DNA of 64,000 bases, taken from contig NZ_JAKENF010000003.1 of the NCBI RefSeq assembly GCF_021491355.1, forward strand, positions 744,001 through 808,000, read 5' to 3'. Both the position numbers and the translations under genes were made by a program. The first letter of the stretch is position 1, and the number at the start of each line of letters is the position of its first letter. The notes under the pieces are model-generated. The model ran no database searches and was not told where the DNA came from. It saw nothing but the letters and a program-made list of their open reading frames with translations. The DNA is from Alitabrizicola rongguiensis. Its GTDB lineage: Bacteria; Pseudomonadota; Alphaproteobacteria; Rhodobacterales; Rhodobacteraceae. Positions 1 through 7,452 of this stretch are shown here, in pieces.

Positions 1-47
1 TAACTGCTCTGCATCCCTTCGCATACGCAGCATTTTCGGAGTCATCC

Positions 48-1052
48 ATGACGATCACCGTCGGAATCAACGGCTTCGGCCGGATCGGCCGCTGCACGCT
101 GGCCCATATCACCGAAGCCGCCCGGAACGACGTCCAGGTCGTCGCGATCAATGCGACCGGTCCGGTGGAGACCAACGCCCACCTGCTGAAATACGATAGC
201 GTCCATGGCCGCTTCCCCGGCACCGTCAAGGTCGTGAACGGGGCGCTTGACCTCGGCCGTGGCCCGATCCGCGTAATGTCGACCTACAACCCGGACGAGC
301 TCGACTGGGAAGGCGTGGATGTCGTGCTGGAATGCACCGGCAAGTTCAACGATCGCGACAAGGCCGCGGTCCACCTGACCCGCGGCGCCAAGCGCGTTCT
401 GGTCTCGGCGCCGGCCAAGCGCGCCGACAAGACCGTGGTCTATGGCGTGAACCACCGCCAGCTTCTGCCCGAGCATCTGGTCGTCTCGAACGGCTCCTGC
501 ACCACGAACTGCCTCGCGCCGCTCGCCAAGGTGCTGAACGACGCGATCGGCATCGAGTCGGGGATCATGACCACGATCCACAGCTATACCGGCGACCAGC
601 CGACGCTCGACCGCCGCCACAAGGACCTCTACCGCGCCCGCGCTGCCGCCATGGCGATGATCCCGACCTCGACCGGCGCGGCCAAGGCCCTGGGCGAAGT
701 GCTGCCGGAACTGGCGGGCAAGCTTGACGGGACCGCGATCCGTGTGCCGACCCCGAACGTCAGCGCCGTGGACCTGACCTTCGTCGCGTCCAAGGACGTA
801 ACGGTCGAGAACGTGAACGAAATCGTGCGCGAAGCCGCCGCCGGTTACATGGGCATGGTTCTGGCCTATGACCCCGAGCCGAAAGTCTCGATCGACTTCA
901 ATCACACCACGCATTCGTCTATCTTCGCCCCTGACCAGACCAAGGTCGTCGGCAAGCGCACCGTGCGCGTGCTGGCCTGGTATGACAACGAATGGGGCTT
1001 CTCCTGCCGGATGGCCGATGTGGCCGGCGCCCTGGGGCGGCTCGCAAGCTGA
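48..1052 (+). CDS. gap: Type I glyceraldehyde-3-phosphate dehydrogenase, first paralogue
   Basis: This 334-residue protein has the normal GAPDH length and catalyses the reversible oxidation and phosphorylation of glyceraldehyde 3-phosphate in the cytoplasm. The Rossmann start [10 protein letters not shown] (residues 6-15), the active-site SCTTNC with catalytic Cys151, and the S-loop segment TSTGAAKA are all present. The residue after the second beta strand, normally Asp in NAD-dependent enzymes, is Ala36 (INATG), as in the NADP-preferring GapB group. I therefore infer relaxed or NADP preference and possibly a gluconeogenic role. A second paralogue with Asp at this position lies 275 bp downstream. 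The start is the ATG at 48, and both ends are intact. Confidence 0.97.
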   Translation: MTITVGINGFGRIGRCTLAHITEAARNDVQVVAINATGPVETNAHLLKYDSVHGRFPGTVKVVNGALDLGRGPIRVMSTYNPDELDWEGVDVVLECTGKFNDRDKAAVHLTRGAKRVLVSAPAKRADKTVVYGVNHRQLLPEHLVVSNGSCTTNCLAPLAKVLNDAIGIESGIMTTIHSYTGDQPTLDRRHKDLYRARAAAMAMIPTSTGAAKALGEVLPELAGKLDGTAIRVPTPNVSAVDLTFVASKDVTVENVNEIVREAAAGYMGMVLAYDPEPKVSIDFNHTTHSSIFAPDQTKVVGKRTVRVLAWYDNEWGFSCRMADVAGALGRLAS

Positions 1053-1062
1053 GAGGAGCCTC

Positions 1063-1077
1063 GGGGGCCCTGCCCCC
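1063..1077. repeat. GC hairpin between gap and the small membrane ORF
   Basis: Five G residues and five C residues flank a short CCCTG core, giving a compact perfect hairpin 10 bases after the gap stop codon. There is no T-run, so it is not a classical terminator. A similar 15-mer occurs at 56031-56045 in the B12 operon leader. It may be mRNA-stabilising or a remnant of a dispersed repeat. Confidence 0.4.
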
Positions 1078-1081
1078 GCCC

Positions 1082-1225
1082 ATGACCGACCGTTTGGCAC
1101 TTGTTCTGGGCGGGCTCGTCCTCGGCCTGATTGTCCTTGACCTCGGCGTCCTTCACACGGGCGCAACGCTTTTCCTTGCGCGAAAGTTCGCGGACCTCGT
1201 GGAATATCTTTCCTTCTGGCGTTAA
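1082..1225 (+). CDS. Small single-span membrane protein of unknown function
   Basis: The ORF encodes 47 residues beginning MTDRLALVLG, with one hydrophobic segment (about residues 5-22) followed by a short amphipathic tail rich in aromatic residues. It lies wholly between the two GAPDH genes, on the same strand. I recall small proteins of this type near gap genes in Rhodobacteraceae, but I cannot verify that here. The Shine-Dalgarno region is poor because a GC hairpin occupies the upstream bases. The short length and weak initiation region keep confidence moderate. No function can be assigned. Confidence 0.5.
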   Translation: MTDRLALVLGGLVLGLIVLDLGVLHTGATLFLARKFADLVEYLSFWR

Positions 1226-1266
1226 TCTGCCTTTGCAGGCGGTTGCATTTGCCGTCATGACGATGA

Positions 1267-1280
1267 TGTTAGCGCTATCA
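1267..1280. promoter_or_regulatory. Palindromic operator upstream of gap2 (LacI-family type)
   Basis: The 14-mer TGTTAGCGCTATCA is a near-perfect palindrome centred on CG and lies 48 bp before the gap2 start. Exactly the same 14-mer recurs at 5056-5069 in front of the DUF1127 gene. The CG-centred form is typical of LacI-family operators. From memory it resembles sites attributed to CceR, the LacI-family regulator of central carbon metabolism in Rhodobacter. The regulator itself is not in this window. Confidence 0.65.
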
Positions 1281-1327
1281 GAATTGGCGAGTCGCCCGGC
1301 GGGGCGTCCTTCAGCAAGGAGAGTGGC

Positions 1328-2329
1328 ATGGCGGTCAAGGTTGCTATCAACGGCTTCGGCCGGATCGGGCGGAACATCCTGCGCGCGATCATCGAATCCG
1401 GGCGGACAGATATCGAAGTCATTGCGATCAATGACCTTGGCCCGGTCGAGACCAATGCCCACTTGCTGCGCTTCGACTCGGTCCATGGTCGCTTCCCGGC
1501 CGAGGTAACCACCGGCCCCGACTGGATCGATGTCGGCCGTGGCCCGATGCAGGTCACCGCGCTGAAGAATCCCGCGGACCTTCCGTGGAGCAATGTCGAC
1601 ATCGTTCTGGAATGCACCGGCATCTTCACCTCGAAGGAGAAATGCCTGCCCCATCTCGAGAACGGCTCGAAGCGCGTGCTGATCTCGGCCCCGGGCGATG
1701 GCGCGGACAAGACCATCGTCTATGGCGTGAACCACAATGTCCTGACCAAGGACGACATCGTGGTCTCGAACGCCTCCTGCACCACGAACTGCCTGTCACC
1801 GGTCGCCAAGGTGCTGCATGACACGATCGGCATCGAGAAGGGGATGATGACCACCATCCACTCCTATACCGGCGACCAGCCGACGCTCGACACGATGCAC
1901 AAGGATCTCTACCGCGCCCGCGCAGCGGCACTCAGCATGATCCCGACTTCGACGGGGGCCGCCAAGGCCGTGGGCCTTGTCCTGCCGGACCTCAAGGGCA
2001 AGCTCGACGGCTTCGCGATCCGCGTGCCGACGCCGAACGTCTCGGTCGTGGACCTGAAGTTCTTCGCCAAGCGCGCAACCAGCGTCGAGGAGATCAACGC
2101 GGCGATCAAGGCGGCGGCCGACGGTCCGATGAAGGGCATCCTCGGCTACACGACCTTCAAGAACGTCTCATCCGACTTCAACCATGATCCGCATTCCTCG
2201 GTCTTCCACATGGACCAGACCAAGGTCATGGACGGCACCTTCTGCTCGATCCTGTCCTGGTACGACAACGAGTGGGGCTTCTCCAACCGCATGGCCGATA
2301 CCGCCGTCGCCATGGGCAAGCTCATCTGA
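1328..2329 (+). CDS. gap2: Type I glyceraldehyde-3-phosphate dehydrogenase, second paralogue
   Basis: This 333-residue GAPDH has [10 protein letters not shown]-like cofactor binding at its N terminus, the SCTTNC active-site motif near residue 151 and the TSTGAAKA phosphate-binding loop. Unlike the first paralogue it keeps Asp36 (INDLG), the residue that selects NAD over NADP, so it is probably the NAD-dependent enzyme. The start ATG at 1328 follows an AAGGAG-type ribosome binding site. A palindromic operator at 1267-1280 indicates separate regulation from the upstream gap gene, most likely by a LacI-family carbon regulator. The two paralogues share long identical stretches, which suggests an old duplication. 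Confidence 0.97.
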   Translation: MAVKVAINGFGRIGRNILRAIIESGRTDIEVIAINDLGPVETNAHLLRFDSVHGRFPAEVTTGPDWIDVGRGPMQVTALKNPADLPWSNVDIVLECTGIFTSKEKCLPHLENGSKRVLISAPGDGADKTIVYGVNHNVLTKDDIVVSNASCTTNCLSPVAKVLHDTIGIEKGMMTTIHSYTGDQPTLDTMHKDLYRARAAALSMIPTSTGAAKAVGLVLPDLKGKLDGFAIRVPTPNVSVVDLKFFAKRATSVEEINAAIKAAADGPMKGILGYTTFKNVSSDFNHDPHSSVFHMDQTKVMDGTFCSILSWYDNEWGFSNRMADTAVAMGKLI

Positions 2330-2340
2330 CAGGCGCATTT

Positions 2341-2369
2341 CGGGCCGGTTACATCTTGTGACCGGCCCG
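2341..2369 (+). terminator. GC-rich hairpin after gap2
   Basis: A 9-bp perfect stem (CGGGCCGGT paired with ACCGGCCCG) with an 11-base loop begins 11 bases after the gap2 stop codon. It lacks a convincing T-run, so it may end transcription weakly or protect the 3' end of the mRNA. Confidence 0.5.
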
Positions 2370-2418
2370 GACCACTTTGGCGATTCACATGCGCCCCCGC
2401 TGACGCTAGGGGAAGTCC

Positions 2419-4989
2419 ATGGACATCGCCGCACTTCTTGGAATTCTCGCCGGTCTTTTCGTGGTGATCGCGCTTTGCGATCCCCTCGCCGAGAAGCTGC
2501 GTCTGCCGGTGACGGTGGTGCTTGCCGGAGCCGGGATCACCATAGGCGCGGGCGCGGCCTTCTTCTGGTTCACGCCCATAACCGATTTCCTTAACCCGGT
2601 GGCGCTCGCCATCCTGCGGTTGCCGATTTCGTCCGACGTCTTTCTGTTCATCTTCCTGCCGACCCTGATCTTTCAGGTCTCGCTGTCTCTCAGCCTGCGA
2701 CAGATGCTGGACGACTGGGTGCCAATCCTCGTCCTGGCCGTGGTCGCGGTGGCCGTGGCGACGGTGGTCATCGGATTTGCGCTGACACCATTCACCACCA
2801 TGCCGCTGGCCGCCTGCCTTCTGATCGGCGCGATTGTCTCGACAACCGATCCGTCCGCCGTCGTCAGCATCTTCCGCTCCACGCCGGCACCGCAGCGCCT
2901 CGCCCGGATTGTCGAGGGCGAAAGCCTTCTGAACGATGCCGCCGCCATCGCCTTGTTCGGGGTGTTCATCGGAGTCGTCACGATCACGACCCAGGACAAT
3001 CCCGGCATCGCCGCAGCGCTCATGGATTTCCCGTGGCTGGTGCTGGGGGGAGGCCTGGCCGGCTGGATCATCGCGCGACTTGCGATCTGGCTCATGTCGC
3101 GGATCCCCGACTATCCGCTTGGCCAGATCTCGGTCTCGCTGGCGATCCCCTATGCGTCCTTCCTGGTTGCGGATGACGTGATCCATGCCTCGGGCGTGAT
3201 CGCGGTGGTCGCCGCCGGGATGACAGTCAACCTTGTCGCACCGGGCCGGATGTCGCCGCCTGCCTTCACGAAGCTGAGCGACACATGGGATCTGCTGGCC
3301 TATTGGGCCGGGTCGCTCATCTTCATGCTGGCCGCGATCCTGATCCCCCGCCTGCTTTCGGGGCTCGGGGCGCATGATGTCCTGCTGATCGGGGTGACCG
3401 TCGTCGCGGCCCTGTTCGCCCGCGCGTTGATCCTCTTCGGGCTGCTGCCGCTCCTGACGCTCCTGCGTATGTCTCCCCGGGTTGAAAGGCCGTACCGGCT
3501 TGCGATCCTCTGGGGCGGCCTGCGGGGCGCGGTCACGCTGGCGCTCGCCCTTGCCGTTACCGAAAGCGCCGGGATCCCGCCGGGGGTGAAGCGCGAAGTC
3601 GGCATCATCGCGACAGGATTCACCCTGTTCACCCTGCTCGTCCAGGGTACCACGCTGCGCCGGGTGATCACGCTCCTCGGCCTCGACAAGCTCTCGCCTC
3701 TCGACCTTGCCCTGTCAAAGCAGGTCGTCGCCGTCGCCCTTCAGACCGTCCGAGAGACGGTTGCCGAGACGACGAAGGAACTCGGCCTGCAGAAGACACT
3801 CGTCCGTGAGGAGGCAAAGCGCTTCGGTGCCCGGCTCGACACCGCTGTCGATGAGGCGGACGACGGCGAAGGGATCCAGGACCGCGACCGCATCACCCTC
3901 GGCCTCGTCGCTCTTGCAGGCCAGGAACGCGACCTGGTGCTCGACGCCTTCCGCGAACGGATGATCGGAGCCCGGCTTGCCGACCGGATGCTGGCCGAGG
4001 CCGACCGACTGATCGAAGCGACGCGGATCGGCGGCCGATCGGGCTATCGCGTCGCCGCCCGCACGGCGCTGCGCCCCAGCCGGTGGAACCGTCTGGCCGA
4101 GCTCCTTCACAACCGCCTGTCGATCTCGGCGCCGCTGGAACGGGAAACCGCCGACCGCTTCGGCCGGATGATCGCCCAGACCGTGATCCAGCGGCAGCTG
4201 CATGATTTCATCGACCGACGCATCCTGCGCATCCACGGGCGGCGGGTCGCGGACCTGCTTCACGAGCTTCTCCACCGCCGCGAGGAAGAAACTGCCACGG
4301 CGCTCGAGGCGCTGCGCCTCCAGTACCCCGGCTATGCCGAAGAGCTGGAACGGCGCATGATCCGCCAGATCGCCCTGCAGCTTGAGGCGGCGGAATATGA
4401 CCAACTGACACAGGACGGCCTGATCGGGCCGGAGTTGCGGTCGGAACTGATGAGCAAGATCGGCCAGCAGCAAAGCCAGATCGAGGATCTGCCCGATCTC
4501 GATCTCGCCTTGCAGAAAACCGAGCTGGTCCGAAGCTTTCCCCTTTTCGCGGGCTTAGGGGCAGAGCAGCAGAAGCAGCTCGCGAGCCGCCTGCGCACGG
4601 TCTATGCCGCCCCCGGCGATATCCTTCTGCGCGAGGACGAACGACCGCGCCGGGTCTGGTTCATCTCTTCCGGGGCAGTCGAGGTGATGAGGGCCGGCCA
4701 GAAGGCGCTTCTCGGCCGGGGTGACATGTTTGGCCAGCTCGCCGTCCTGACAGGGCAGCCCCGTCGGGCGCGCGTGACGGCTGTGGCAAGCTGCACTCTT
4801 CTCACGCTGGACGATGCCGGGTTTCTTGCACTTGTCCGCGGCAACGAGGCCTTCGCCGAACAAGCGGTCGCCGCCGCCGCAAAGCGCGGCGTGAAACTCG
4901 ATCTTGCCGCCCTTTCAGCCCAGCCCGTCCGTTCGGAACGGCGGTTCGCGCGGCTCCGCGCGGTCCTGCCGTCGCAGCGCGACCGCTGA
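2419..4989 (+). CDS. NhaP/CPA1-type sodium-proton antiporter with C-terminal cNMP-like domain
   Basis: The 856-residue protein has about 12 membrane segments in residues 1-410, carrying the CPA1 exchanger motifs STTDPSAVV and GESLLNDAAA, where the Asn-Asp pair is the ion-binding site. A long helical cytosolic region follows (about 420-690), then a cyclic-nucleotide-binding-like beta barrel (about 700-820). In that barrel the phosphate-binding cassette reads FGQLAVLTGQPRRA. The Glu that normally contacts the ribose is Gln, so ligand binding is uncertain. Expected role is Na+ (or K+)/H+ exchange across the inner membrane for pH or salt homeostasis. The large soluble tail resembles SOS1-like bacterial exchangers. 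It stands alone rather than in an obvious operon. Confidence 0.9.
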   Translation: MDIAALLGILAGLFVVIALCDPLAEKLRLPVTVVLAGAGITIGAGAAFFWFTPITDFLNPVALAILRLPISSDVFLFIFLPTLIFQVSLSLSLRQMLDDWVPILVLAVVAVAVATVVIGFALTPFTTMPLAACLLIGAIVSTTDPSAVVSIFRSTPAPQRLARIVEGESLLNDAAAIALFGVFIGVVTITTQDNPGIAAALMDFPWLVLGGGLAGWIIARLAIWLMSRIPDYPLGQISVSLAIPYASFLVADDVIHASGVIAVVAAGMTVNLVAPGRMSPPAFTKLSDTWDLLAYWAGSLIFMLAAILIPRLLSGLGAHDVLLIGVTVVAALFARALILFGLLPLLTLLRMSPRVERPYRLAILWGGLRGAVTLALALAVTESAGIPPGVKREVGIIATGFTLFTLLVQGTTLRRVITLLGLDKLSPLDLALSKQVVAVALQTVRETVAETTKELGLQKTLVREEAKRFGARLDTAVDEADDGEGIQDRDRITLGLVALAGQERDLVLDAFRERMIGARLADRMLAEADRLIEATRIGGRSGYRVAARTALRPSRWNRLAELLHNRLSISAPLERETADRFGRMIAQTVIQRQLHDFIDRRILRIHGRRVADLLHELLHRREEETATALEALRLQYPGYAEELERRMIRQIALQLEAAEYDQLTQDGLIGPELRSELMSKIGQQQSQIEDLPDLDLALQKTELVRSFPLFAGLGAEQQKQLASRLRTVYAAPGDILLREDERPRRVWFISSGAVEVMRAGQKALLGRGDMFGQLAVLTGQPRRARVTAVASCTLLTLDDAGFLALVRGNEAFAEQAVAAAAKRGVKLDLAALSAQPVRSERRFARLRAVLPSQRDR

Positions 4990-5015
4990 CGGAAGCCATG
5001 CGCCATATAAGGTGT

Positions 5016-5034
5016 CCATGCGTAAATCGCATGG
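5016..5034. promoter_or_regulatory. Perfect inverted repeat upstream of the DUF1127 gene
   Basis: CCATGCG and CGCATGG are separated by TAAAT, giving a 7-bp perfect palindrome. Additional CATGCG copies lie on both sides (near 4997 and 5038). It sits between the antiporter stop and the 5056 operator, so it could be a second regulator site for the DUF1127 promoter. No known regulator is assigned. Confidence 0.35.
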
Positions 5035-5055
5035 CGGCATGCGGTTTTTGGCGGT

Positions 5056-5069
5056 TGTTAGCGCTATCA
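5056..5069. promoter_or_regulatory. Second copy of the TGTTAGCGCTATCA operator
   Basis: This 14-mer is identical to the site at 1267-1280 in front of gap2 and lies 82 bp before the DUF1127 start. Two exact copies in 4 kb, both in promoter regions of + strand genes, strongly suggest binding by the same LacI-type regulator. Confidence 0.65.
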
Positions 5070-5151
5070 TTACTCCCAGATTACAGGACACGGATCGGTA
5101 GAGAACGCCAAGGGTGTCTGACCGGACCGAAGACTGTGAAAGGATACAACG

Positions 5152-5316
5152 ATGCTGAACGTGATCGAACGCCTGAAGGAAGCTGCTCGCAAGCAGGCCC
5201 TCTACCGTCGCACGCGGCAGGAAATTGAACGCATGCCGCTCGACATCGCGCTGGACCTCGGGATTTACCGGGGCGACGCCGAACAGATCGCCCGCAAGGC
5301 CGTATACGGCAACTGA
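5152..5316 (+). CDS. DUF1127-like small basic protein
   Basis: The ORF encodes 54 residues starting MLNVIERLKE. It has the layout of DUF1127 (YjiS-like) proteins: a basic amphipathic N-terminal helix with an Arg/Lys cluster, followed by a short segment ending in an LGI/Y-like motif. In Rhodobacter and Agrobacterium, small DUF1127 proteins have been linked to RNA turnover and to phosphate or carbon stress. No enzymatic activity is expected. The reading frame has a purine-rich ribosome site (AAAGGA) 9 bases upstream and its own promoter region with a LacI-type operator. It is followed by a factor-independent terminator, so it is monocistronic. Confidence 0.8.
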   Translation: MLNVIERLKEAARKQALYRRTRQEIERMPLDIALDLGIYRGDAEQIARKAVYGN

Positions 5317-5356
5317 GCGGGTACGCCCCAACAGGGAGCGTCAATCAGGGATTTCC

Positions 5357-5394
5357 AGGGGGCTGGACCGCAAGGACCGCCCCCTTCCTCTTTT
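5357..5394 (+). terminator. Rho-independent terminator after the DUF1127 gene
   Basis: AGGGGGC pairs perfectly with GCCCCCT around a 15-base loop and is followed by TCCTCTTTT. It lies 41 bases beyond the DUF1127 stop and abuts the convergent coaD stop, so it may serve both transcripts. Confidence 0.75.
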
Positions 5395-5885
5395 CAGGAG
5401 AACTTGCGGGCGAGCGCTTCCTGCACTGTCGGGGTGACGAATTTCGAGACATCGCCGCCCAGACGAGCAATCTCCTTCACCAGCTTGGAGGCAATCGCCT
5501 GACGCCGGGCATCTGCCATAAGGAACACGGTCTCGATGCTTGAATCGAGCGCGCGGTTCATCCCGACCATCTGGAACTCGTATTCGAAGTCCGCAACCGC
5601 CCTCAGGCCACGTACGATCACGGTCGCCCCCACGTCGCGGGCGCAATCGATCAGCAGGTTCTCGAAGGGATGCACCACGATCTCGCCGCCTGTCTTCGCG
5701 ACGATGGCCTGGCATTCCTCTTCTACCATGGCCACCCGCTCTTCCAGACTAAAGAGTGGCCCCTTGTCACGGTTGATTGCCACCCCGATCACCAGCCGGT
5801 CGACAAGGGCCATCGCCCGCTGAATGATGTCGGAATGGCCAAGGGTCACCGGATCAAATGTGCCGGGATAAAGTCCGATGCGCAT
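5394..5885 (-). CDS. coaD: Phosphopantetheine adenylyltransferase
   Basis: The 163-residue protein is the standard CoaD length and transfers AMP from ATP to 4'-phosphopantetheine, the penultimate step of coenzyme A synthesis. The nucleotidyltransferase motif GTFDPVTLGH is at residues 8-17, and the second nucleotide-binding region (ASKLVKEIA) lies near residues 129-137. The start ATG at 5885 gives MRIGLYPG, the typical CoaD N terminus; the open frame extends further upstream but without homology. It is convergent with the DUF1127 gene and 83 bp downstream of the CBS-domain gene. Confidence 0.97.
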   Translation of the reverse strand: MRIGLYPGTFDPVTLGHSDIIQRAMALVDRLVIGVAINRDKGPLFSLEERVAMVEEECQAIVAKTGGEIVVHPFENLLIDCARDVGATVIVRGLRAVADFEYEFQMVGMNRALDSSIETVFLMADARRQAIASKLVKEIARLGGDVSKFVTPTVQEALARKFS

Positions 5886-5968
5886 GGAACCTCTCTCGCT
5901 GCCCCGCGCCGCACGCAACATTATTGCGCGCGGCTTTGCAAGCGCCAAGTATCCCGACAGGCTGCGGC

Positions 5969-6403
5969 TCAGTAGCCTTTGATCATACTCTCGAGCGCGT
6001 CCTTTTCGGCGGCCAGTTCGGCAAGCCGCGCCTTGACGACATCGCCGATCGAGATGAGCCCGACCATCTGCCCGCCTTCGATCACCGGCATGTGGCGGAA
6101 GCGGCCATCCGTCATCGTCTGAAGAACGTCGAGCGCGGTTTCGCTCCGCGTGCAGCTGATGATCTTTGCGGTCATCACATCCGATACCTTCCGCGACAGG
6201 CAGGACGGACCCTGCTTGCCAAGCTCGCGCACCACGTCGCGCTCCGACAGAATCCCGGCGACCGCCTTGCCATCCAGCGAGACGACAAGTGCACCAATCC
6301 GATGCGCGGAAAGGAGTTCTACTGCCTCGTTGAGTGTTGCACTCGGCGCAATGGTGATGGTGCCGGTCTGCGGCTTCATCGCCAGGATCTGCTGAACGAT
6401 CAT
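5969..6403 (-). CDS. Two-CBS-domain protein
   Basis: This 144-residue cytoplasmic protein consists of two CBS motifs (about residues 8-60 and 75-130). The repeated signatures are GILSERDVVR and GLISIGDVV, with the usual hydrophobic-Asp pattern. Such stand-alone CBS pairs bind adenine nucleotides and act as energy or redox sensors, but no partner enzyme is encoded next door. It lies between coaD and a LysR-family gene on the same strand and may share a transcript with coaD (83 bp gap). The specific role is unknown. Confidence 0.9.
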   Translation of the reverse strand: MIVQQILAMKPQTGTITIAPSATLNEAVELLSAHRIGALVVSLDGKAVAGILSERDVVRELGKQGPSCLSRKVSDVMTAKIISCTRSETALDVLQTMTDGRFRHMPVIEGGQMVGLISIGDVVKARLAELAAEKDALESMIKGY

Positions 6404-6457
6404 CGGTTCCTCCCGTATGCTTTATTTCTTTCAGCGTCGCGCCTGCGCAACTTTCTG

Positions 6458-7351
6458 TCAAGAAATGCTTTCAAGGCGTTGCACCTCTTTCCTCACCCCA
6501 AGCGCCAGCAGATCCGCAAAACGGTTCAGCCGCGCAACTCGCCGATCGTCCGCATGGCGGATCAGCCAGAAGGCGCGGGTCAGGGCGACCTGATCGGGCA
6601 GGATCTTCTCCAGTTCCGGCGCCGACGGCATGGCGAACATGTGGACCACCCCGATCCCTGCCCCGTGCCGCAGCCAGTTCAGTTGAACCGAGACAGAATT
6701 CGACGCGAGGCCCACCGTCTCGGCTCCAACCTCCGAGAGGTAGTCGAGTTCCTTGTCGAAGATCATATCGGGAATATAGCCCACGAACCGCCGCCCCTTC
6801 AGGTCAGCGACCGACCCGATCCGCCCGTGCCGCGCGAGGTAGTTGCGGCTCGCCGCGAGGCAAAGCCTGTAGTCGGTCAGCTTCTGGACGGTCAGACGCC
6901 CGGCCGAGGGGGGCGAGACCCCGACGGCCATGTCCGCTTCGCGCTTGGACAGGTTGAACACCCGCGGCAGGGCCACGATCTGGACCTCGAGCCCCGGATT
7001 CTCGTCACAGATGGCCGCGACGACCTGCGGCAGCAGGTAATTCGCGCAGCCGTCGGGCGCGCCGATGCGGATCTGCCCCGACAGGCCACGCTCGCCCCCG
7101 CGCAACTCTTCCGCAGCCGCTCCCATGGCTTGCTCGGCCCGCTCGGCATGGGGCAGAAGGCGCTGGCCGGCCTCGGTCAGCGCATAGCCCTGCGGTCCCT
7201 TCAGGAAGAGCCGCACATCCATGTCTTCTTCCAACCGGGCGATCCGGCGCCCCACCGTTGCCGGGTCGATCCGCAGCACGCGCCCTGCGGCCGAAAGACT
7301 TTCCGCTCGCGCCACGGCAAGGAACACCCGCAGGTCATCCCAGTCGGCCAT
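6458..7351 (-). CDS. LysR-family transcriptional regulator
   Basis: The product is 297 residues when started at the ATG at 7351 (MADWDDLRVF). The N-terminal winged helix-turn-helix spans about residues 3-60, with the recognition helix in the region AAGRVLRIDPATVGRRI. The rest is the two-lobed effector domain. It is transcribed divergently from mmsA, and a T-N11-A inverted repeat lies between them, so by the usual LysR arrangement it probably regulates mmsA and itself. The effector is unknown; a valine or propionate-pathway intermediate would fit. The open frame upstream of 7351 lacks homology, which decides the start. Confidence 0.92.
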   Translation of the reverse strand: MADWDDLRVFLAVARAESLSAAGRVLRIDPATVGRRIARLEEDMDVRLFLKGPQGYALTEAGQRLLPHAERAEQAMGAAAEELRGGERGLSGQIRIGAPDGCANYLLPQVVAAICDENPGLEVQIVALPRVFNLSKREADMAVGVSPPSAGRLTVQKLTDYRLCLAASRNYLARHGRIGSVADLKGRRFVGYIPDMIFDKELDYLSEVGAETVGLASNSVSVQLNWLRHGAGIGVVHMFAMPSAPELEKILPDQVALTRAFWLIRHADDRRVARLNRFADLLALGVRKEVQRLESIS

Positions 7352-7361
7352 CACCTCACCA

Positions 7362-7375
7362 TTGCAGGAATGCAA
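7362..7375. promoter_or_regulatory. Candidate LysR operator between the LysR gene and mmsA
   Basis: TTGCA and TGCAA flank GGAA, a perfect 5-bp inverted repeat that contains the LysR-type T-N11-A core (T7363 to A7375). It sits 10 bp upstream of the LysR start and about 80 bp upstream of mmsA, the normal place for a LysR site in a divergent pair. Confidence 0.5.
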
Positions 7376-7452
7376 AACGACTTTGGAATCTTGCCGCTGT
7401 TCGGCGCATTTCCGCAAGCCTATTCTGCGGCCAGCGCATCAGGGAGGATCCC

